Source: Sphingomonadales bacterium UBA6174
Lineage (GTDB): Bacteria > Pseudomonadota > Alphaproteobacteria > Sphingomonadales > Sphingomonadaceae
NCBI GenBank assembly: GCA_002422945.1
Contig: DITW01000069.1
Span: 5,590-69,589 of the forward strand
DNA: 64,000 nt
Direction: 5' to 3'
In this document: piece by piece, positions 1-9,268 of the stretch
Numbering within the stretch: position 1 is the stretch's first letter
How the letters are laid out: each line of letters starts with the position of its first letter
Notes under the pieces: generated by a model
Told to the model about the DNA's origin: nothing
Databases searched by the model: none
The model's input: only the letters and a program-made list of their open reading frames with translations
Program-made: the position numbers and the translations under genes

Positions 1-2
1 AG

Positions 3-1550
3 CTGATCGACCGTGAAATCGTCATCGAGGCGATGGAAGATGCGATCCAGCGCGCCGCCCGTGCGCGCTATGGCGCCGAAAACGATATTCGCGCCAAGAT
101 CGATCCGCGTTCCGGCGATATGCGCTTGTGGCGCGTTGTCGAAGTGGTTGAATTGGTTGACGACTATTTCAAGCAGGTCAATGTGGCCGATGGTCAGAAA
201 TTACAGCCGGGCTGCGTTGTCGGCGATTATATCGTCGATCCGCTGCCGCCGATTGAATTCGGTCGTATCGCTGCGCAGGCTGCCAAGCAGGTGATCTTCC
301 AGAAGGTCCGCGATGCAGAGCGTGAGCGTCAGTTCGAAGAATATAAGGACCGCGTGGGTGAGATCATCACCGGCGTCGTCAAGCGGGTCGAATTCGGCCA
401 TGTCGTTGTCGATTTGGGCCGTGCCGAAGGCGTGATCCGCCGCGATCAGCAGATCCCGCGCGAAGTTGTTCGCGTTGGTGATCGCATCCGTTCGGTCGTG
501 TTGAACGTCCGTCGCGAAAATCGCGGCCCGCAGATTTTCCTCTCGCGCTCGCATCCTGACTTCATGAAGAAGTTGTTCGCGCAGGAAGTGCCGGAAATTT
601 ACGATGGCATCATCGAAATCAAGGCCGCCGCCCGCGATCCGGGCAGCCGTGCCAAGATCGGCGTGATCAGCCATGATGGCTCGATTGATCCGGTCGGCGC
701 CTGCGTCGGCATGAAGGGCAGCCGCGTGCAGGCCGTCGTGCAGGAAATGCAGGGCGAAAAGATCGACATCATTCCGTGGTCACCGGATACCGCCACCTTT
801 GTGGTGAATGCGTTGCAGCCCGCCACCGTCAGCCGCGTGCTGATCGACGAGGAAGAAAGCCGGATCGAAGTCGTGGTGCCGGACGATCAATTGTCGCTCG
901 CCATCGGTCGTCGCGGTCAGAATGTCCGTCTTGCCAGCCAGTTGACCGGTTCGGCCATCGACATCATGACCGAGTCGGATTCGAACGAGAAGCGCCAGAA
1001 GGAATTCGTGGATCGTTCCGCCATGTTCGAACGCGAACTGGATGTGGATGAAACCTTGGCCCAGTTGCTGGTCGCCGAAGGTTTCGGCGAACTTGAAGAA
1101 GTCGCTTATATAGAAGCCGAAGAATTGGCCGCGATTGAAGGCTTTGACGAAGAACTGGCCGCCGAATTGCAGAACCGTGCCGGTGAAGCGCTGGAACGTC
1201 GCGAAGAAGCGAGCCGGGTTGAGCGTCGCGCGCTTGGCGTTGAAGATGCGCTGGCGGAAATGCCGTATCTGACCGAAGCGATGCTCGTCACGCTGGGTAA
1301 GGCCGGGATCAAGACGCTGGACGATCTGGCCGACCTCGCCACCGACGAACTCGTTGCCCGCAAGTCGCGCACCGAACCGCGTCGTGGTGAGCGTGGCGAC
1401 CGTCCGGAACGTGGCAGCAAGGCCGATGACAAGGGCGGCGTGCTGGGTGAATATGGCCTGAGCGAAGAGCAGGGCAATGAAATCATCATGGCTGCCCGCG
1501 CCCATTGGTTCGAAAATGAGGGAGACGCTGTTGCGGACCCCTCGGCATGA
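3..1550 (+). CDS. nusA: Transcription termination/antitermination factor NusA (5' truncated by window edge)
   Basis: The reading frame is already open at base 3 and the first residues are inside the N-terminal domain, so the true start lies upstream; the internal ATG at 33 is not the start. NusA binds RNA polymerase and nascent RNA to modulate pausing, termination and antitermination. Visible in order: the end of the N-terminal RNAP-binding domain (DIRAKIDPRSGD, LWRVVEVVE), an S1 domain (GEIITGVVKRVEFGHVVVDLGRAEGVI), two KH domains (IGVISHDGSIDPVGACVG; LSLAIGRRGQNVRLAS), and C-terminal acidic helix-hairpin-helix repeats (EEVAYIEAEELAAIEGFDEEL). A charged Arg/Gly/Lys linker precedes the last helix. 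It is first in the ylxR-infB-rbfA operon and overlaps ylxR by 35 bases, as in most proteobacteria. Confidence 0.97.
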   Translation: MIDREIVIEAMEDAIQRAARARYGAENDIRAKIDPRSGDMRLWRVVEVVELVDDYFKQVNVADGQKLQPGCVVGDYIVDPLPPIEFGRIAAQAAKQVIFQKVRDAERERQFEEYKDRVGEIITGVVKRVEFGHVVVDLGRAEGVIRRDQQIPREVVRVGDRIRSVVLNVRRENRGPQIFLSRSHPDFMKKLFAQEVPEIYDGIIEIKAAARDPGSRAKIGVISHDGSIDPVGACVGMKGSRVQAVVQEMQGEKIDIIPWSPDTATFVVNALQPATVSRVLIDEEESRIEVVVPDDQLSLAIGRRGQNVRLASQLTGSAIDIMTESDSNEKRQKEFVDRSAMFERELDVDETLAQLLVAEGFGELEEVAYIEAEELAAIEGFDEELAAELQNRAGEALERREEASRVERRALGVEDALAEMPYLTEAMLVTLGKAGIKTLDDLADLATDELVARKSRTEPRRGERGDRPERGSKADDKGGVLGEYGLSEEQGNEIIMAARAHWFENEGDAVADPSA

Positions 1551-2373
1551 CACGGCGGTAACGCCTTCTGGCCCTCGGCCAGAATCACAACCAGACACCA
1601 GACCGCCCCGCGCCAAAAAGCGCGGTGGCGCGGGTGATCGCGATATATTGGCAGCCGATGGCTCGGCGGTAGAAGGCGTGGAGTCATCTGTTGATGATGC
1701 CGGGCCGGAGCGCCGCTGCGTCCTGAGTGGTGAACGTGCGCCGCGCGATCTGTTGATCCGGCTGGCGCTTGGTCCTGATGGATCGGTTGCGCCGGATATT
1801 CGCGCCAAGGCGCCGGGTCGCGGCGCGTGGATCGGCGTGGCGAAAGACACGCTGCAAACCGCGCTCGACAAGGGCAAGCTTAAAGGCGCGCTGATCCGTG
1901 CGTTCAAGACCAGCCAGATCATCATTCCCGATGATCTGGTGCAGCGGATTGAAGATGCGTTGCGTAAGCAGGCGCTTGATCGGCTGGGGCTGGAGGCGCG
2001 TTCGGGGACGTTGCTGACTGGCGGTGACCGCATTGCCGATGCTGCCCGCAAGGGCACGGTGCGCTTGTTGATTCACGCGCTGGATGCGGGTGCGGATGGC
2101 AAGCGCAAGCTGGATCAATTGTGGCGCGTTGGCCGCGATATGGAAGGTAGCGACCTCAAAGGCATGGTCGCGCCGCTGTCTCGCGAACTCTTGTCCATGG
2201 CATTGGGCCGCGAAAATGTGGTACATATCGCTATGATCGCACCTGCTGCGGCGACCCGCGTTTCGGGTGCGCTTCAACGGTGGCAAAATTTTGTCGGAAA
2301 GACTATGGGAACCGGCGAGCCGGAGGATAAATCCTCGGGCGAGTCCGGCTTTGATGTAGAGAATGAAGGATAA
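1516..2373 (+). CDS. YlxR-family RNA-binding protein with C-terminal L7Ae-like region
   Basis: A 285-residue protein between nusA and infB, the conserved place of the YlxR (DUF448) family. The YlxR core is seen near residues 55-95 (RRCVLSGERAPRDLLIRL, then PGRGAWI). The second half (LGLEARSGTLLTGGDRIADA, VRLLIHALDAG) has the pattern of the ribosomal L7Ae/L30e-like domain often fused to YlxR in alphaproteobacteria. The family is thought to bind RNA; its exact role is not settled. The start at 1516 lies inside nusA and has no strong ribosome binding site, suggesting coupling to nusA translation. The N-terminal 50 residues are Pro/Arg-rich and probably disordered. It ends 9 bases before infB. 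Confidence 0.85.
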   Translation: MRETLLRTPRHDTAVTPSGPRPESQPDTRPPRAKKRGGAGDRDILAADGSAVEGVESSVDDAGPERRCVLSGERAPRDLLIRLALGPDGSVAPDIRAKAPGRGAWIGVAKDTLQTALDKGKLKGALIRAFKTSQIIIPDDLVQRIEDALRKQALDRLGLEARSGTLLTGGDRIADAARKGTVRLLIHALDAGADGKRKLDQLWRVGRDMEGSDLKGMVAPLSRELLSMALGRENVVHIAMIAPAAATRVSGALQRWQNFVGKTMGTGEPEDKSSGESGFDVENEG

Positions 2374-2382
2374 TACAGGCTC

Positions 2383-5145
2383 ATGAGCGACGATAACAAG
2401 CCAAAGCTGGGCACAAGAGCGCCGTTGGGCCTGAAGCGGACTGTCGAAACTGGCCAGGTGAAGCAGAGCTTCTCCCATGGTCGTTCGAACACGGTGGTGG
2501 TCGAGGTCAAGCGCCGCCGCGTGGTGGGCAAGCCGGGTGAAACGCCTGCTGCTGTCGCCCCCGAAGTGGAAGTTGCACCTGCACCTGCACCTGCACCTGC
2601 ACCTGAGCCGGTAGCTGCGCCTGCACCTGCGCCCGCGCCGGTCGTTGAAGCTGCGCCTGCGCCGGTAGTCGAAGCCGCCCCTGCGCCCGCACCCGTGGTC
2701 GAAGTTGCGCCAGTGGTTGAAGCTGCGCCTGCGCCCGCACCGGTTGTCGAAGTGCCGCCAGTTGTCGAAGTCGCGCCGGTCGCGCCGGTCGCTGCACCTG
2801 CGCCCGCGCCAAAGCCTGCTCCTGCGCCTGTTGCAAAGCCTGCGCCGTCGCGGCCCATGGCCCCGGCACCGCGCACCCGTGCCCCGGCAGTGGGCGGCGA
2901 TTTGATGAGCCGTCAGGAATTGCAGGCCAAGCTGCTGCGCGAAGCAGAAGAAGCCCGTATGACCGCGCTGGAAGAAGCGCGTCGTCGCGAAGAACGCGCC
3001 AAGCAGGAGGCATCTGAAGAAGAGCGCCGCCGCATGGAAGAAAATCGCAAGGCTGAAGAAGCCGCGCGCATTCTGGCGGAAAGCCAGCCTGCCCCGGTTG
3101 CAGAAGCTGCCCCGACCGGTGGTGCCGAATTGGAAGGCGAAAGCGACAGCGAACGTCGCGCGGCCGCTGCCCGCCGTCCGGCTGGCGCGCAGCCTGCGCT
3201 CAAGCGTCCAGAACCCGCGCGGCCAAGCCGTGGCCGTGGTGGCGATGATCGTCGCCAGTCCGGCAAGCTGACAGTGACCCGTGCGTTGGACGAAGAAGGC
3301 GGCGATGCCCGTGCGCGGTCATTGGCGGCGCTGAAGCGTGCCCGTGAAAAGGATCGTCGCGCCCATCAGGGTGGTGGCCAGCAGGTCAAGCAGGTCCGTG
3401 ATGTGCAGGTGCCGGAATCGATCACTGTGCAGGAGCTCGCGAACCGTATGGCGGAACGCGGCGCGGCACTGGTGAAGGCATTGTTCAAGCTCGGCATGCC
3501 GGTGACGATCAATGCGACCATCGATCAGGATACGGCGGAACTGCTCGTGACCGAATTCGGCCACAACATTGTCCGCGTGTCGGATTCCGACGTTGAAATC
3601 GATAGCAATGCCGATGTCGATGCCGCTGAAACGCTGAAGCCGCGTCCGCCGGTCGTCGCGATCATGGGCCATGTCGATCATGGCAAGACCTCGCTGCTCG
3701 ATGCGTTGCGCGGCACCGATGTGGTGTCGGGCGAATCCGGCGGGATCACCCAGCATATCGGTGCCTATCAGGTGACGATGAAGGATAAGTCGAAGATCAC
3801 CTTCCTCGATACGCCGGGCCATGAAGCCTTTACCGAAATGCGCGCACGCGGCGCGAATGTGACCGACATTGTCGTGATCGTGGTCGCCGCCGATGATGGT
3901 CCCAAGCCGCAGACGGTCGAAGCGATCAACCATGTGAAGGCGGCGGGTGTGCCGATGATCGTGGCGATCACCAAGATCGACAAGCATGAAGCCAATCCTC
4001 AAAAAGTGCGCGAGCAATTGCTGCAATATGATGTGGTGGTCGAAGCCATGTCGGGCGATGTGCAGGATGTCGAAGTGTCGGCCAAAACCAAGGAAGGTCT
4101 GGACGAGCTGATCGAGAAGATCCAGTTGCAGGCCGAATTGTCCGAACTGCGCGCCAATCCGGAACGCCAGGCCGAAGGCCGGGTGATCGAGGCCAAGCTC
4201 GACAAGGGCCGTGGTCCGGTCGCGACCATCCTCGTGCAGCGCGGCACGCTCAAGACCGGCGATATTTTCGTGGTCGGTGCCGAAAGCGGGCGTGTCCGTG
4301 CGATGATCGATGACAAGGGTCGCCAGATCAAGGAAGCGGGGCCGTCGATGCCGGTCGAAGTGCTTGGCCTTGGCGGCGTGCCGTCGGCGGGCGACACGTT
4401 GACCGTGGTTGAAAGCGAAGCGCGCGCCCGTGAGGTTGCCGCTTATCGTTCCGACCTCGCGACCAAGAAGCGCACCGGCACTGGCCCGGCATCGCTGGAA
4501 TCGATGTTCTCGGCGCTCAAGGAAAAGCAGGCGGTCGAATATCCGGTGCTCGTCAAGGGCGATGTGCAGGGTTCGGTCGAAGCGATCGTCAGCTCGCTCC
4601 TCAAGATCGGCAATGATGACATCAAGGTCCGCATCCTGCATGCAGGCGTGGGCGGCATCACCGAAAGCGATGTGCAGTTGGCCGGGGCATCCGGTGCGCC
4701 GATCCTTGGCTTTAACGTCCGTGCCAATGCCAAGGCGCGCGAAATTGCCGAACGCAACAAGGTTGCGCTCAAATATTATGACGTGATCTATGATCTCTTG
4801 GACGATATTCGTTCGGGCATGGCGGGCGAGCTGGGGCCGGAATATTTCGAAACGGTCGTTGGCCGCGCCGAAATCCGTCAGGTCTTCCCGGCGGGCAAGC
4901 ATGGCAAGGCTGCGGGCTTGCTCGTTACCGAAGGCTATATCCGCAAGGCGCTGCGCGCGCGCGTCACCCGCGACGATGTCATCATCTACAACGGGTCGAT
5001 CAGCAATTTGCGTCGCTTCAAGGATGATGTGGCGGAAGTGCGTGCCGGTCTCGAATGCGGGGTGACGCTGGAAGCTACGACCGACATCAAGGCGGGCGAC
5101 TTCCTCGAAACCTTTGAAGTCGAAGAGCGCGCGCGGACGATCTGA
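2383..5145 (+). CDS. infB: Translation initiation factor IF-2
   Basis: 920 residues. IF-2 is the GTPase that brings initiator tRNA to the 30S subunit and promotes 50S joining. Residues 1-40 match the alphaproteobacterial IF-2 head ([26 protein letters not shown]). A long Ala/Pro/Val linker (about 62-165) and a charged coiled helix rich in E/R/A (about 175-235) follow. Then comes the IF2_N motif ([29 protein letters not shown]) and the G domain with GHVDHGKT near 428, DTPGHE near 475 and TKID near 529. The C-terminal beta-barrels and fMet-tRNA-binding C2 domain are complete. The ribosome binding site AAGGA lies 8-12 bases upstream of ATG 2383. The stop TGA overlaps the rbfA start (TGATG), so the two are translationally coupled. 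Confidence 0.98.
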   Translation: MSDDNKPKLGTRAPLGLKRTVETGQVKQSFSHGRSNTVVVEVKRRRVVGKPGETPAAVAPEVEVAPAPAPAPAPEPVAAPAPAPAPVVEAAPAPVVEAAPAPAPVVEVAPVVEAAPAPAPVVEVPPVVEVAPVAPVAAPAPAPKPAPAPVAKPAPSRPMAPAPRTRAPAVGGDLMSRQELQAKLLREAEEARMTALEEARRREERAKQEASEEERRRMEENRKAEEAARILAESQPAPVAEAAPTGGAELEGESDSERRAAAARRPAGAQPALKRPEPARPSRGRGGDDRRQSGKLTVTRALDEEGGDARARSLAALKRAREKDRRAHQGGGQQVKQVRDVQVPESITVQELANRMAERGAALVKALFKLGMPVTINATIDQDTAELLVTEFGHNIVRVSDSDVEIDSNADVDAAETLKPRPPVVAIMGHVDHGKTSLLDALRGTDVVSGESGGITQHIGAYQVTMKDKSKITFLDTPGHEAFTEMRARGANVTDIVVIVVAADDGPKPQTVEAINHVKAAGVPMIVAITKIDKHEANPQKVREQLLQYDVVVEAMSGDVQDVEVSAKTKEGLDELIEKIQLQAELSELRANPERQAEGRVIEAKLDKGRGPVATILVQRGTLKTGDIFVVGAESGRVRAMIDDKGRQIKEAGPSMPVEVLGLGGVPSAGDTLTVVESEARAREVAAYRSDLATKKRTGTGPASLESMFSALKEKQAVEYPVLVKGDVQGSVEAIVSSLLKIGNDDIKVRILHAGVGGITESDVQLAGASGAPILGFNVRANAKAREIAERNKVALKYYDVIYDLLDDIRSGMAGELGPEYFETVVGRAEIRQVFPAGKHGKAAGLLVTEGYIRKALRARVTRDDVIIYNGSISNLRRFKDDVAEVRAGLECGVTLEATTDIKAGDFLETFEVEERARTI
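2572..2850 (+). repeat. Ala/Pro/Val-rich low-complexity repeat inside infB
   Basis: Near-perfect hexamer repeats (GCACCT/GCGCCT/GCGCCC) encode runs of Pro-Ala broken by VVEAAPAP and VVEVAP units. The stretch is about 90 codons and joins the head of IF-2 to its helical region. It keeps frame whatever the copy number, so length changes between strains should be tolerated. Confidence 0.85.
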
Positions 5146-5567
5146 TGGTTGCCGCCGCACCACCAGAACGCTCTGTCCGCCTGCTCCGCGTTGGCGAGCA
5201 GGTCCGCCATGTGCTGTCCGAAGTCCTGATGCGCGGGGAGGTTCATGATGATCTCCTCGTCAAGCATCCGGTGTCGGTGACGGAGGTCCGCATGTCGCCG
5301 GACCTCCGGCACGCGACCGTGTTTGTGAAGCCGTTGCTGGGCAAGGATGAAGAGGCGGTGCTGAAGGCGCTCAGGACCAACACCGCCTATCTTCAGCGCG
5401 AAGTCGCACGCAAGGTGAAGATGAAATATGCGGCGAAGCTGAAGTTCCTTGCGGATGAAAGCTTTGATGAAGGGTCGCACATCGACCGGCTGCTCTCCAA
5501 CCCGCATGTGGCGCAAGATCTCGACCGGGACACATCGGATATCGGTCCGGAACTAGATCAGGATTAA
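5145..5567 (+). CDS. rbfA: 30S ribosome-binding factor A
   Basis: 140 residues, the usual RbfA size. RbfA is a small type-II KH protein that helps late 30S maturation, including processing of the 16S rRNA 5' end, and supports growth in the cold. Family motifs visible: [40 protein letters not shown], and the C-terminal [19 protein letters not shown]. It starts on the ATG that overlaps the infB stop codon (TGATG), giving the classical infB-rbfA coupling. No truB or rpsO follows; the next gene is on the opposite strand. Confidence 0.97.
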   Translation: MVAAAPPERSVRLLRVGEQVRHVLSEVLMRGEVHDDLLVKHPVSVTEVRMSPDLRHATVFVKPLLGKDEEAVLKALRTNTAYLQREVARKVKMKYAAKLKFLADESFDEGSHIDRLLSNPHVAQDLDRDTSDIGPELDQD

Positions 5568-5587
5568 GTGTCGGGCGCAGCCCTTGC

Positions 5588-5983
5588 TTATCGTCCGGTA
5601 TAAAGTCTCAGGCAATTATTGAGGTCAAGATCTTCGCCCGTCACACGGCGGCTGTCGATATGCGTCACCACCATCTGGCCATTGAGCCGCAGCGGGAAGA
5701 GATAGGCGTCGATGACGCAGCCATTGCGGCTGAATTGCAGGCGTTTCGCGCCGCCTTCGATATTTTCTTGTGCCGGCGTTCCCAATTGACGGATGATCTC
5801 CGCTTCGGTTTTGCCGATCAGGACGCCAACCGGTTGCTGCGCCCGGATTATGGGCGTGCTGAGCGGCTTTAATGCGGGGGCGTTGGAACCGCCGCAGGCG
5901 GTGAGCAGCAGGGCAACGATCAGCGAGGCGCCAGATTTGATGGGTGCGCCGTGAGGGCGTTTAAGGGTGTAAGCATATACCAT
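5588..5983 (-). CDS. Putative small lipoprotein, sphingomonad hypothetical
   Basis: 131 residues. A short basic N-terminus and hydrophobic stretch end in the lipobox LLLTAC, so Cys30 should be lipidated and the protein anchored to a membrane facing the periplasm. The mature part contains IGKTEAEIIRQLGTPAQE, which resembles the repeat start of SmpA/OmlA-like (BamE-fold) proteins, followed by LQFSRNGCVIDAYLFPL and a second Cys near the C-terminus (NNCLRLY) that could pair with the first. It converges with rbfA across a 20-base gap. Function unknown; the BamE-like resemblance is inferred from one short motif only. Confidence 0.7.
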   Translation of the reverse strand: MVYAYTLKRPHGAPIKSGASLIVALLLTACGGSNAPALKPLSTPIIRAQQPVGVLIGKTEAEIIRQLGTPAQENIEGGAKRLQFSRNGCVIDAYLFPLRLNGQMVVTHIDSRRVTGEDLDLNNCLRLYTGR

Positions 5984-6139
5984 GCGCCATTAGTGGCGGG
6001 GCAGGATGGCGCGGTCAATCCCGCTCCTGTAATCCTGCATTGCCAGTCGGCGGCGAGGCCAGTAGAGGACGGGCGGCGCAGACGGACTTTCTATATGTTC
6101 GCTGCCCAGCCGCTTATTGATCGATGACAGGAGTTTGCC

Positions 6140-7141
6140 TTGACCGCCCCCAGCCTTGATGTTGTTGCCATCGGCAACGCCATTGTCGATGTGATCGCAC
6201 AGGCCGACGATCAGTTCCTCCACGATCAGGGCCTGGCCAAGGGCGCGATGCAATTACTGTTCACGCCGGAAGAGGCCGAAGGCCTCTACGCCAAAATGGC
6301 TCCGGGAATCGAAGCAAGCGGCGGTTCGGCGGCCAACACCATTGCGGGGATTGCGGCGCTTGGCGGCAAGACCGGCTTTATCGGGCAGGTGGCGAATGAC
6401 CAGCTCGGCAATGTGTTTCGCCATGATATCGCAGCCTTGGGCGTGACGTTCACGACCCAGCCGCGTGAGGGCAATCCGCCGACCGCGCGTTGCCTGATTC
6501 TCGTGACGCCGGATGGCCAGCGGACGATGAACACGTTCCTCGGCGCATCGCAATTTCTCCCGGCCACCGCGCTGGATCGGGAGTTGATCGAATCTGCCGC
6601 GATTTTATATCTTGAGGGCTATCTCTGGGACCCGGAAGAACCACGCGCCGCGATGCGCGAGGCGATTGCCATTGTGAGGGCCGCTGGCCGCAAAGTGGCG
6701 TTCACCCTGTCCGACGGTTTCTGCGTCGACCGTCATCGCGGCAGTTTCCTCGACCTCATCCGTGGGGGCGAGATCGATATTTTGTTCGCCAATGAAACCG
6801 AGATCAAATCGCTGCATGAGACCGATGATTTCGAAGCGGCGGTCGAGGCCACCGCGTTGCATGTGCCGGTGACGGTGGTCACGCGTTCGGAAAATGGCGC
6901 GATTGCAATGGTCGGCGAGCAGATCTATTCGGTTAACGCCGAACCTATCGCGCAATTGGTCGATACGACCGGGGCAGGGGATTTGTTCGCCGCCGGTTTC
7001 CTTGCCGGACAGGTGCAGGGCCGCAGTGTCGAACAGTCGCTGGCGATGGGCGCGATCTGCGCGGCAGAGGTGATTTCCCATTATGGCGCACGGCCAGAAG
7101 CCGACATCGCGGCATTGGTGGCGGCGAAGCTGGGCAGCTAA
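6140..7141 (+). CDS. Adenosine kinase, PfkB/ribokinase family
   Basis: 333 residues. The fold has the N-terminal PfkB pattern (GNAIVDVIAQADD; GSAANTIAGIAALGGKTGFIGQVANDQLG) and the C-terminal signature DTTGAGDLFAAGFLAG with catalytic Asp near 281. Sphingomonad and rhizobial proteins of this length and N-terminus are annotated as adenosine kinase, which makes AMP from adenosine and ATP for purine salvage. A related sugar kinase cannot be excluded. The start is a TTG at 6140 with ribosome binding site ACAGGAG 7 bases upstream; the nearby ATG at 6124 is in another frame. Confidence 0.85.
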   Translation: MTAPSLDVVAIGNAIVDVIAQADDQFLHDQGLAKGAMQLLFTPEEAEGLYAKMAPGIEASGGSAANTIAGIAALGGKTGFIGQVANDQLGNVFRHDIAALGVTFTTQPREGNPPTARCLILVTPDGQRTMNTFLGASQFLPATALDRELIESAAILYLEGYLWDPEEPRAAMREAIAIVRAAGRKVAFTLSDGFCVDRHRGSFLDLIRGGEIDILFANETEIKSLHETDDFEAAVEATALHVPVTVVTRSENGAIAMVGEQIYSVNAEPIAQLVDTTGAGDLFAAGFLAGQVQGRSVEQSLAMGAICAAEVISHYGARPEADIAALVAAKLGS

Positions 7142-7164
7142 GACCGCCAGCCACATTCACATGA

Positions 7165-7380
7165 TCAGCGACGGCCGTGGCTGTCCGTATTGGGGGTTAA
7201 TCCCAGTTCGGCCAGCGGCTCCGTCGCTTCGGCGTGATTGGCCGTTTCAGCCTTATTGGCGGCGGCGCCGTTGCCATTACGCGTATCTTCGCCGAACATC
7301 GAAAATATCGCTGCGCCCAGCAGCACAACCAGAAATACGCTGGCCAGACCGGTAAGCCCGATCCGAATGCGACCCATCAT
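7165..7380 (-). CDS. Small single-pass membrane protein, unknown function
   Basis: 71 residues from ATG 7380, which has GGAG about 8 bases upstream; the GTG at 7395 is less likely. One transmembrane helix (IGLTGLASVFLVVLLGAAIFSMF) follows a short basic N-terminus, and the rest is a polar tail (GNGAAANKAETANHAEATEPLAELGL). The layout predicts an inner-membrane anchor with the tail in the periplasm. It lies convergent to the PfkB gene and directly downstream of cysK on the same strand, with about 105 bases between. I do not recognise a characterised family. Confidence 0.6.
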   Translation of the reverse strand: MMGRIRIGLTGLASVFLVVLLGAAIFSMFGEDTRNGNGAAANKAETANHAEATEPLAELGLTPNTDSHGRR

Positions 7381-7498
7381 TTGGTTTCTCCGCACGTATT
7401 GAGATGGCTAATCGCCCGCATATATGGGCGACTGCGCACATAAGCGCAAGCGGCGGCGGCCTGCATCGCTGTTAAACGGCGCATGGCGTTGGGCCCGC

Positions 7499-8482
7499 TT
7501 ACATCCAGGGTGCAGGTTCCAGTCCCTTTTCCTTCAACCACAACGGGTTGTAGAGGGTGGAAAGATAGCGGAAGCCGCTGTCGCACAAGATGGTGACGAT
7601 GGTATGGCCCGGTCCCATTTCCCGCGCCAGCGCCATCGCGCCTGCCACGTTGATGCCGGAGGACAGGCCAAGCGCCAGTCCTTCCTTGGCCAAGAGCGCA
7701 TGGACTTGCGCCAGCCCTTCGGCATCCGAAATGCGGAATTGGGTGTCGATCGGCGCATTTTCGAGATTGGCGGTGATCCGGCCCTGGCCGATCCCTTCCG
7801 CGACCGAGCTGCCCTCGGCCTTTAATTCGCCATGGGCATAATAATGATAGAGTGCCGCGCCATCGGGATCGGTGAGCGCGATGCGGATATTTTCGTTGAA
7901 TTCCTTCAGGCCAAGGCCCACGCCCGCCAGCGTTCCCCCGGTGCCGACTGCACAGGTGAAGCCGTGGATCTCGCCTGCGGTTTGTTCCCAGATTTCGCGC
8001 GCGGTGGTTTGCACATGGGCGCGGCGATTGGCGATATTATCGAACTGATTGGCCCAAAGTGCGCCCGGTGTTTCCTCGGCAATGCGGCGCGAGGTGTGGA
8101 CGAAATGGCCGGGATTGGAATAGGGTGCGGCAGGGACGAGCACCAATTCCGCGCCCAAGGCCCGCAACGTGTCCATTTTCTCCCGGCTTTGCGTTTCCGG
8201 CATGACGATGGTGGTTTTATAGCCCTTGGCATTGCCGACGAGCGCAAGGCCGATGCCAGTATTGCCTGCCGTCCCCTCGACGATCATCCCGCCCGGTTCC
8301 AGCAGGCCGCGCGCTTCGGCATCTTCGACGATGAAAAGCGCGGCGCGATCTTTCACCGATCCGCCGGGATTCATGAATTCGCATTTGCCGAGAATCGTGC
8401 AGCCAGTGGCTTCACTCGGGCCTTTGAGCTTCACAAGGGGCGTGTTGCCGATGAGGGCAAGGGTATCGGATGCGATGGTCAT
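7499..8482 (-). CDS. cysK: Cysteine synthase A (O-acetylserine sulfhydrylase)
   Basis: 327 residues. It makes cysteine from O-acetylserine and sulfide using PLP. Lys44 in NPGGSVKDR is the PLP Schiff-base lysine; GTAGNTGIGLALVG is the phosphate/substrate loop; PETQSREKMDTLRALGAELVLVP and GTGGTLAGVG are the usual fold-type II motifs. The length and C-terminus (STLYNPLWLKEKGLEPAPWM) fit the CysK group of alphaproteobacteria. The gene is monocistronic or co-transcribed with the small membrane gene downstream. It is divergent from the DUF3297 gene across a 112-base region with a 15-bp direct repeat. It may supply the last step for the sulfate uptake genes at 58-62 kb. Confidence 0.95.
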   Translation of the reverse strand: MTIASDTLALIGNTPLVKLKGPSEATGCTILGKCEFMNPGGSVKDRAALFIVEDAEARGLLEPGGMIVEGTAGNTGIGLALVGNAKGYKTTIVMPETQSREKMDTLRALGAELVLVPAAPYSNPGHFVHTSRRIAEETPGALWANQFDNIANRRAHVQTTAREIWEQTAGEIHGFTCAVGTGGTLAGVGLGLKEFNENIRIALTDPDGAALYHYYAHGELKAEGSSVAEGIGQGRITANLENAPIDTQFRISDAEGLAQVHALLAKEGLALGLSSGINVAGAMALAREMGPGHTIVTILCDSGFRYLSTLYNPLWLKEKGLEPAPWM

Positions 8483-8529
8483 GGCTCGTCAATAGCCTTG
8501 GCAAGCCATCCGGAGCAAGTAAGATCAGT

Positions 8530-8564
8530 GGTTCAGACTTGACGCCAGAGGTTCAGACTTGACG
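8530..8564. repeat. Direct repeat GGTTCAGACTTGACG, 20-bp spacing
   Basis: Two identical 15-bp copies at 8530-8544 and 8550-8564 lie in the divergent region between cysK and the DUF3297 gene. Two helical turns separate the copies, as expected for tandem binding of one regulator on one DNA face. Each copy ends in TTGACG, a good -35 hexamer, but no convincing -10 sits 17 bases away. Confidence 0.55.
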
Positions 8565-8594
8565 AAAGTGCGCAAATTGCCCATGCGCCAGATC

Positions 8595-8864
8595 ATGACT
8601 GATAGCACATCCGATGTTTTGCCTGACCGTCTCTCGGTCGACCCGCGCAGCCCGTTCTTCAATGCCGAGGTGCTTCGCCGCGGTATCGGGGTTCGTTTCA
8701 AGGGCGCGCAGCGCACCGATGTCGAGGAATATTGCCAGTCGGAAGGCTGGATTCGCGTGGCGCTTGGCCGCAAAATGGGTCGTGACGGTCGTCCGTTGAC
8801 AATCAAGCTGACGGGCGCGGTCGAAGTCTGGTATGAAAATCCAGCAGAAGACGCGGGCGAATAA
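8595..8864 (+). CDS. DUF3297 family protein
   Basis: 89 residues from ATG 8595. The whole protein matches the DUF3297 pattern: [64 protein letters not shown]. This small family is common in proteobacteria and has no assigned function; no catalytic motif, signal peptide or membrane segment is visible. ATG 8583 and TTG 8559 are alternative starts. Neither has a clear ribosome binding site; 8595 is chosen because the family begins a few residues before the [12 protein letters not shown] core. Confidence 0.85.
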   Translation: MTDSTSDVLPDRLSVDPRSPFFNAEVLRRGIGVRFKGAQRTDVEEYCQSEGWIRVALGRKMGRDGRPLTIKLTGAVEVWYENPAEDAGE

Positions 8865-8888
8865 GCCGCGTCGATGAATGCATAAAAT

Positions 8889-8929
8889 GGGCGTTGCATC
8901 TGGCTTTACGGCCAGCTAAAGCACCGCCC
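8889..8929 (+). terminator. Imperfect two-part hairpin upstream of tRNA-Ala
   Basis: The outer arms GGGCGTTGC and GCACCGCCC (one mismatch) enclose an inner stem CTGGC/GCCAG. It ends 8 bases before the tRNA and 24 bases after the DUF3297 stop. There is no U-tract, so it may be a weak terminator or a processing structure. Confidence 0.35.
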
Positions 8930-8937
8930 ATAGATGT

Positions 8938-9013
<76 letters not shown>

Positions 9014-9119
9014 TTTTATCTTACCACTCCATATTCATGTTCGCCTCTGTGTATCACGCACGGAGGACTATTCCCGATGCGGGGATATTGGCGTCAATTA
9101 CGCTTATCTTGATTTTTAA

Positions 9120-9148
9120 TTGAAGCGCTTCAAATTTATTCCTATAAG
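9120..9148 (+). promoter_or_regulatory. LacI-type operator overlapping a sigma-70-like promoter
   Basis: A perfect 14-bp palindrome TTGAAGCGCTTCAA (9120-9133) with a central CG, typical of LacI-family operators. Its first half can act as the -35 (TTGAAG, 9120-9125); a -10 TATAAG (9143-9148) follows after 17 bases. Binding would block polymerase at the promoter of the SDR pair starting at 9269. The 12-bp core is repeated at 11412. Confidence 0.7.
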
Positions 9149-9268
9149 CTGATGGTCACGCCAAAAGTGGCGATCTTGCGCATCAACTGTCCCGGTTAAA
9201 AGGGCTGATCCTGCTCAGGTGAATCAACACTATTTCAATAAGAAAACAACATGGAGAGGGGCATTTCG

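Noticed and set aside
2507..3013. Long antisense open frame across the infB repeat
   Set aside because: It arises from the repeated GC-rich codons of infB; the sense frame is a clear IF-2.
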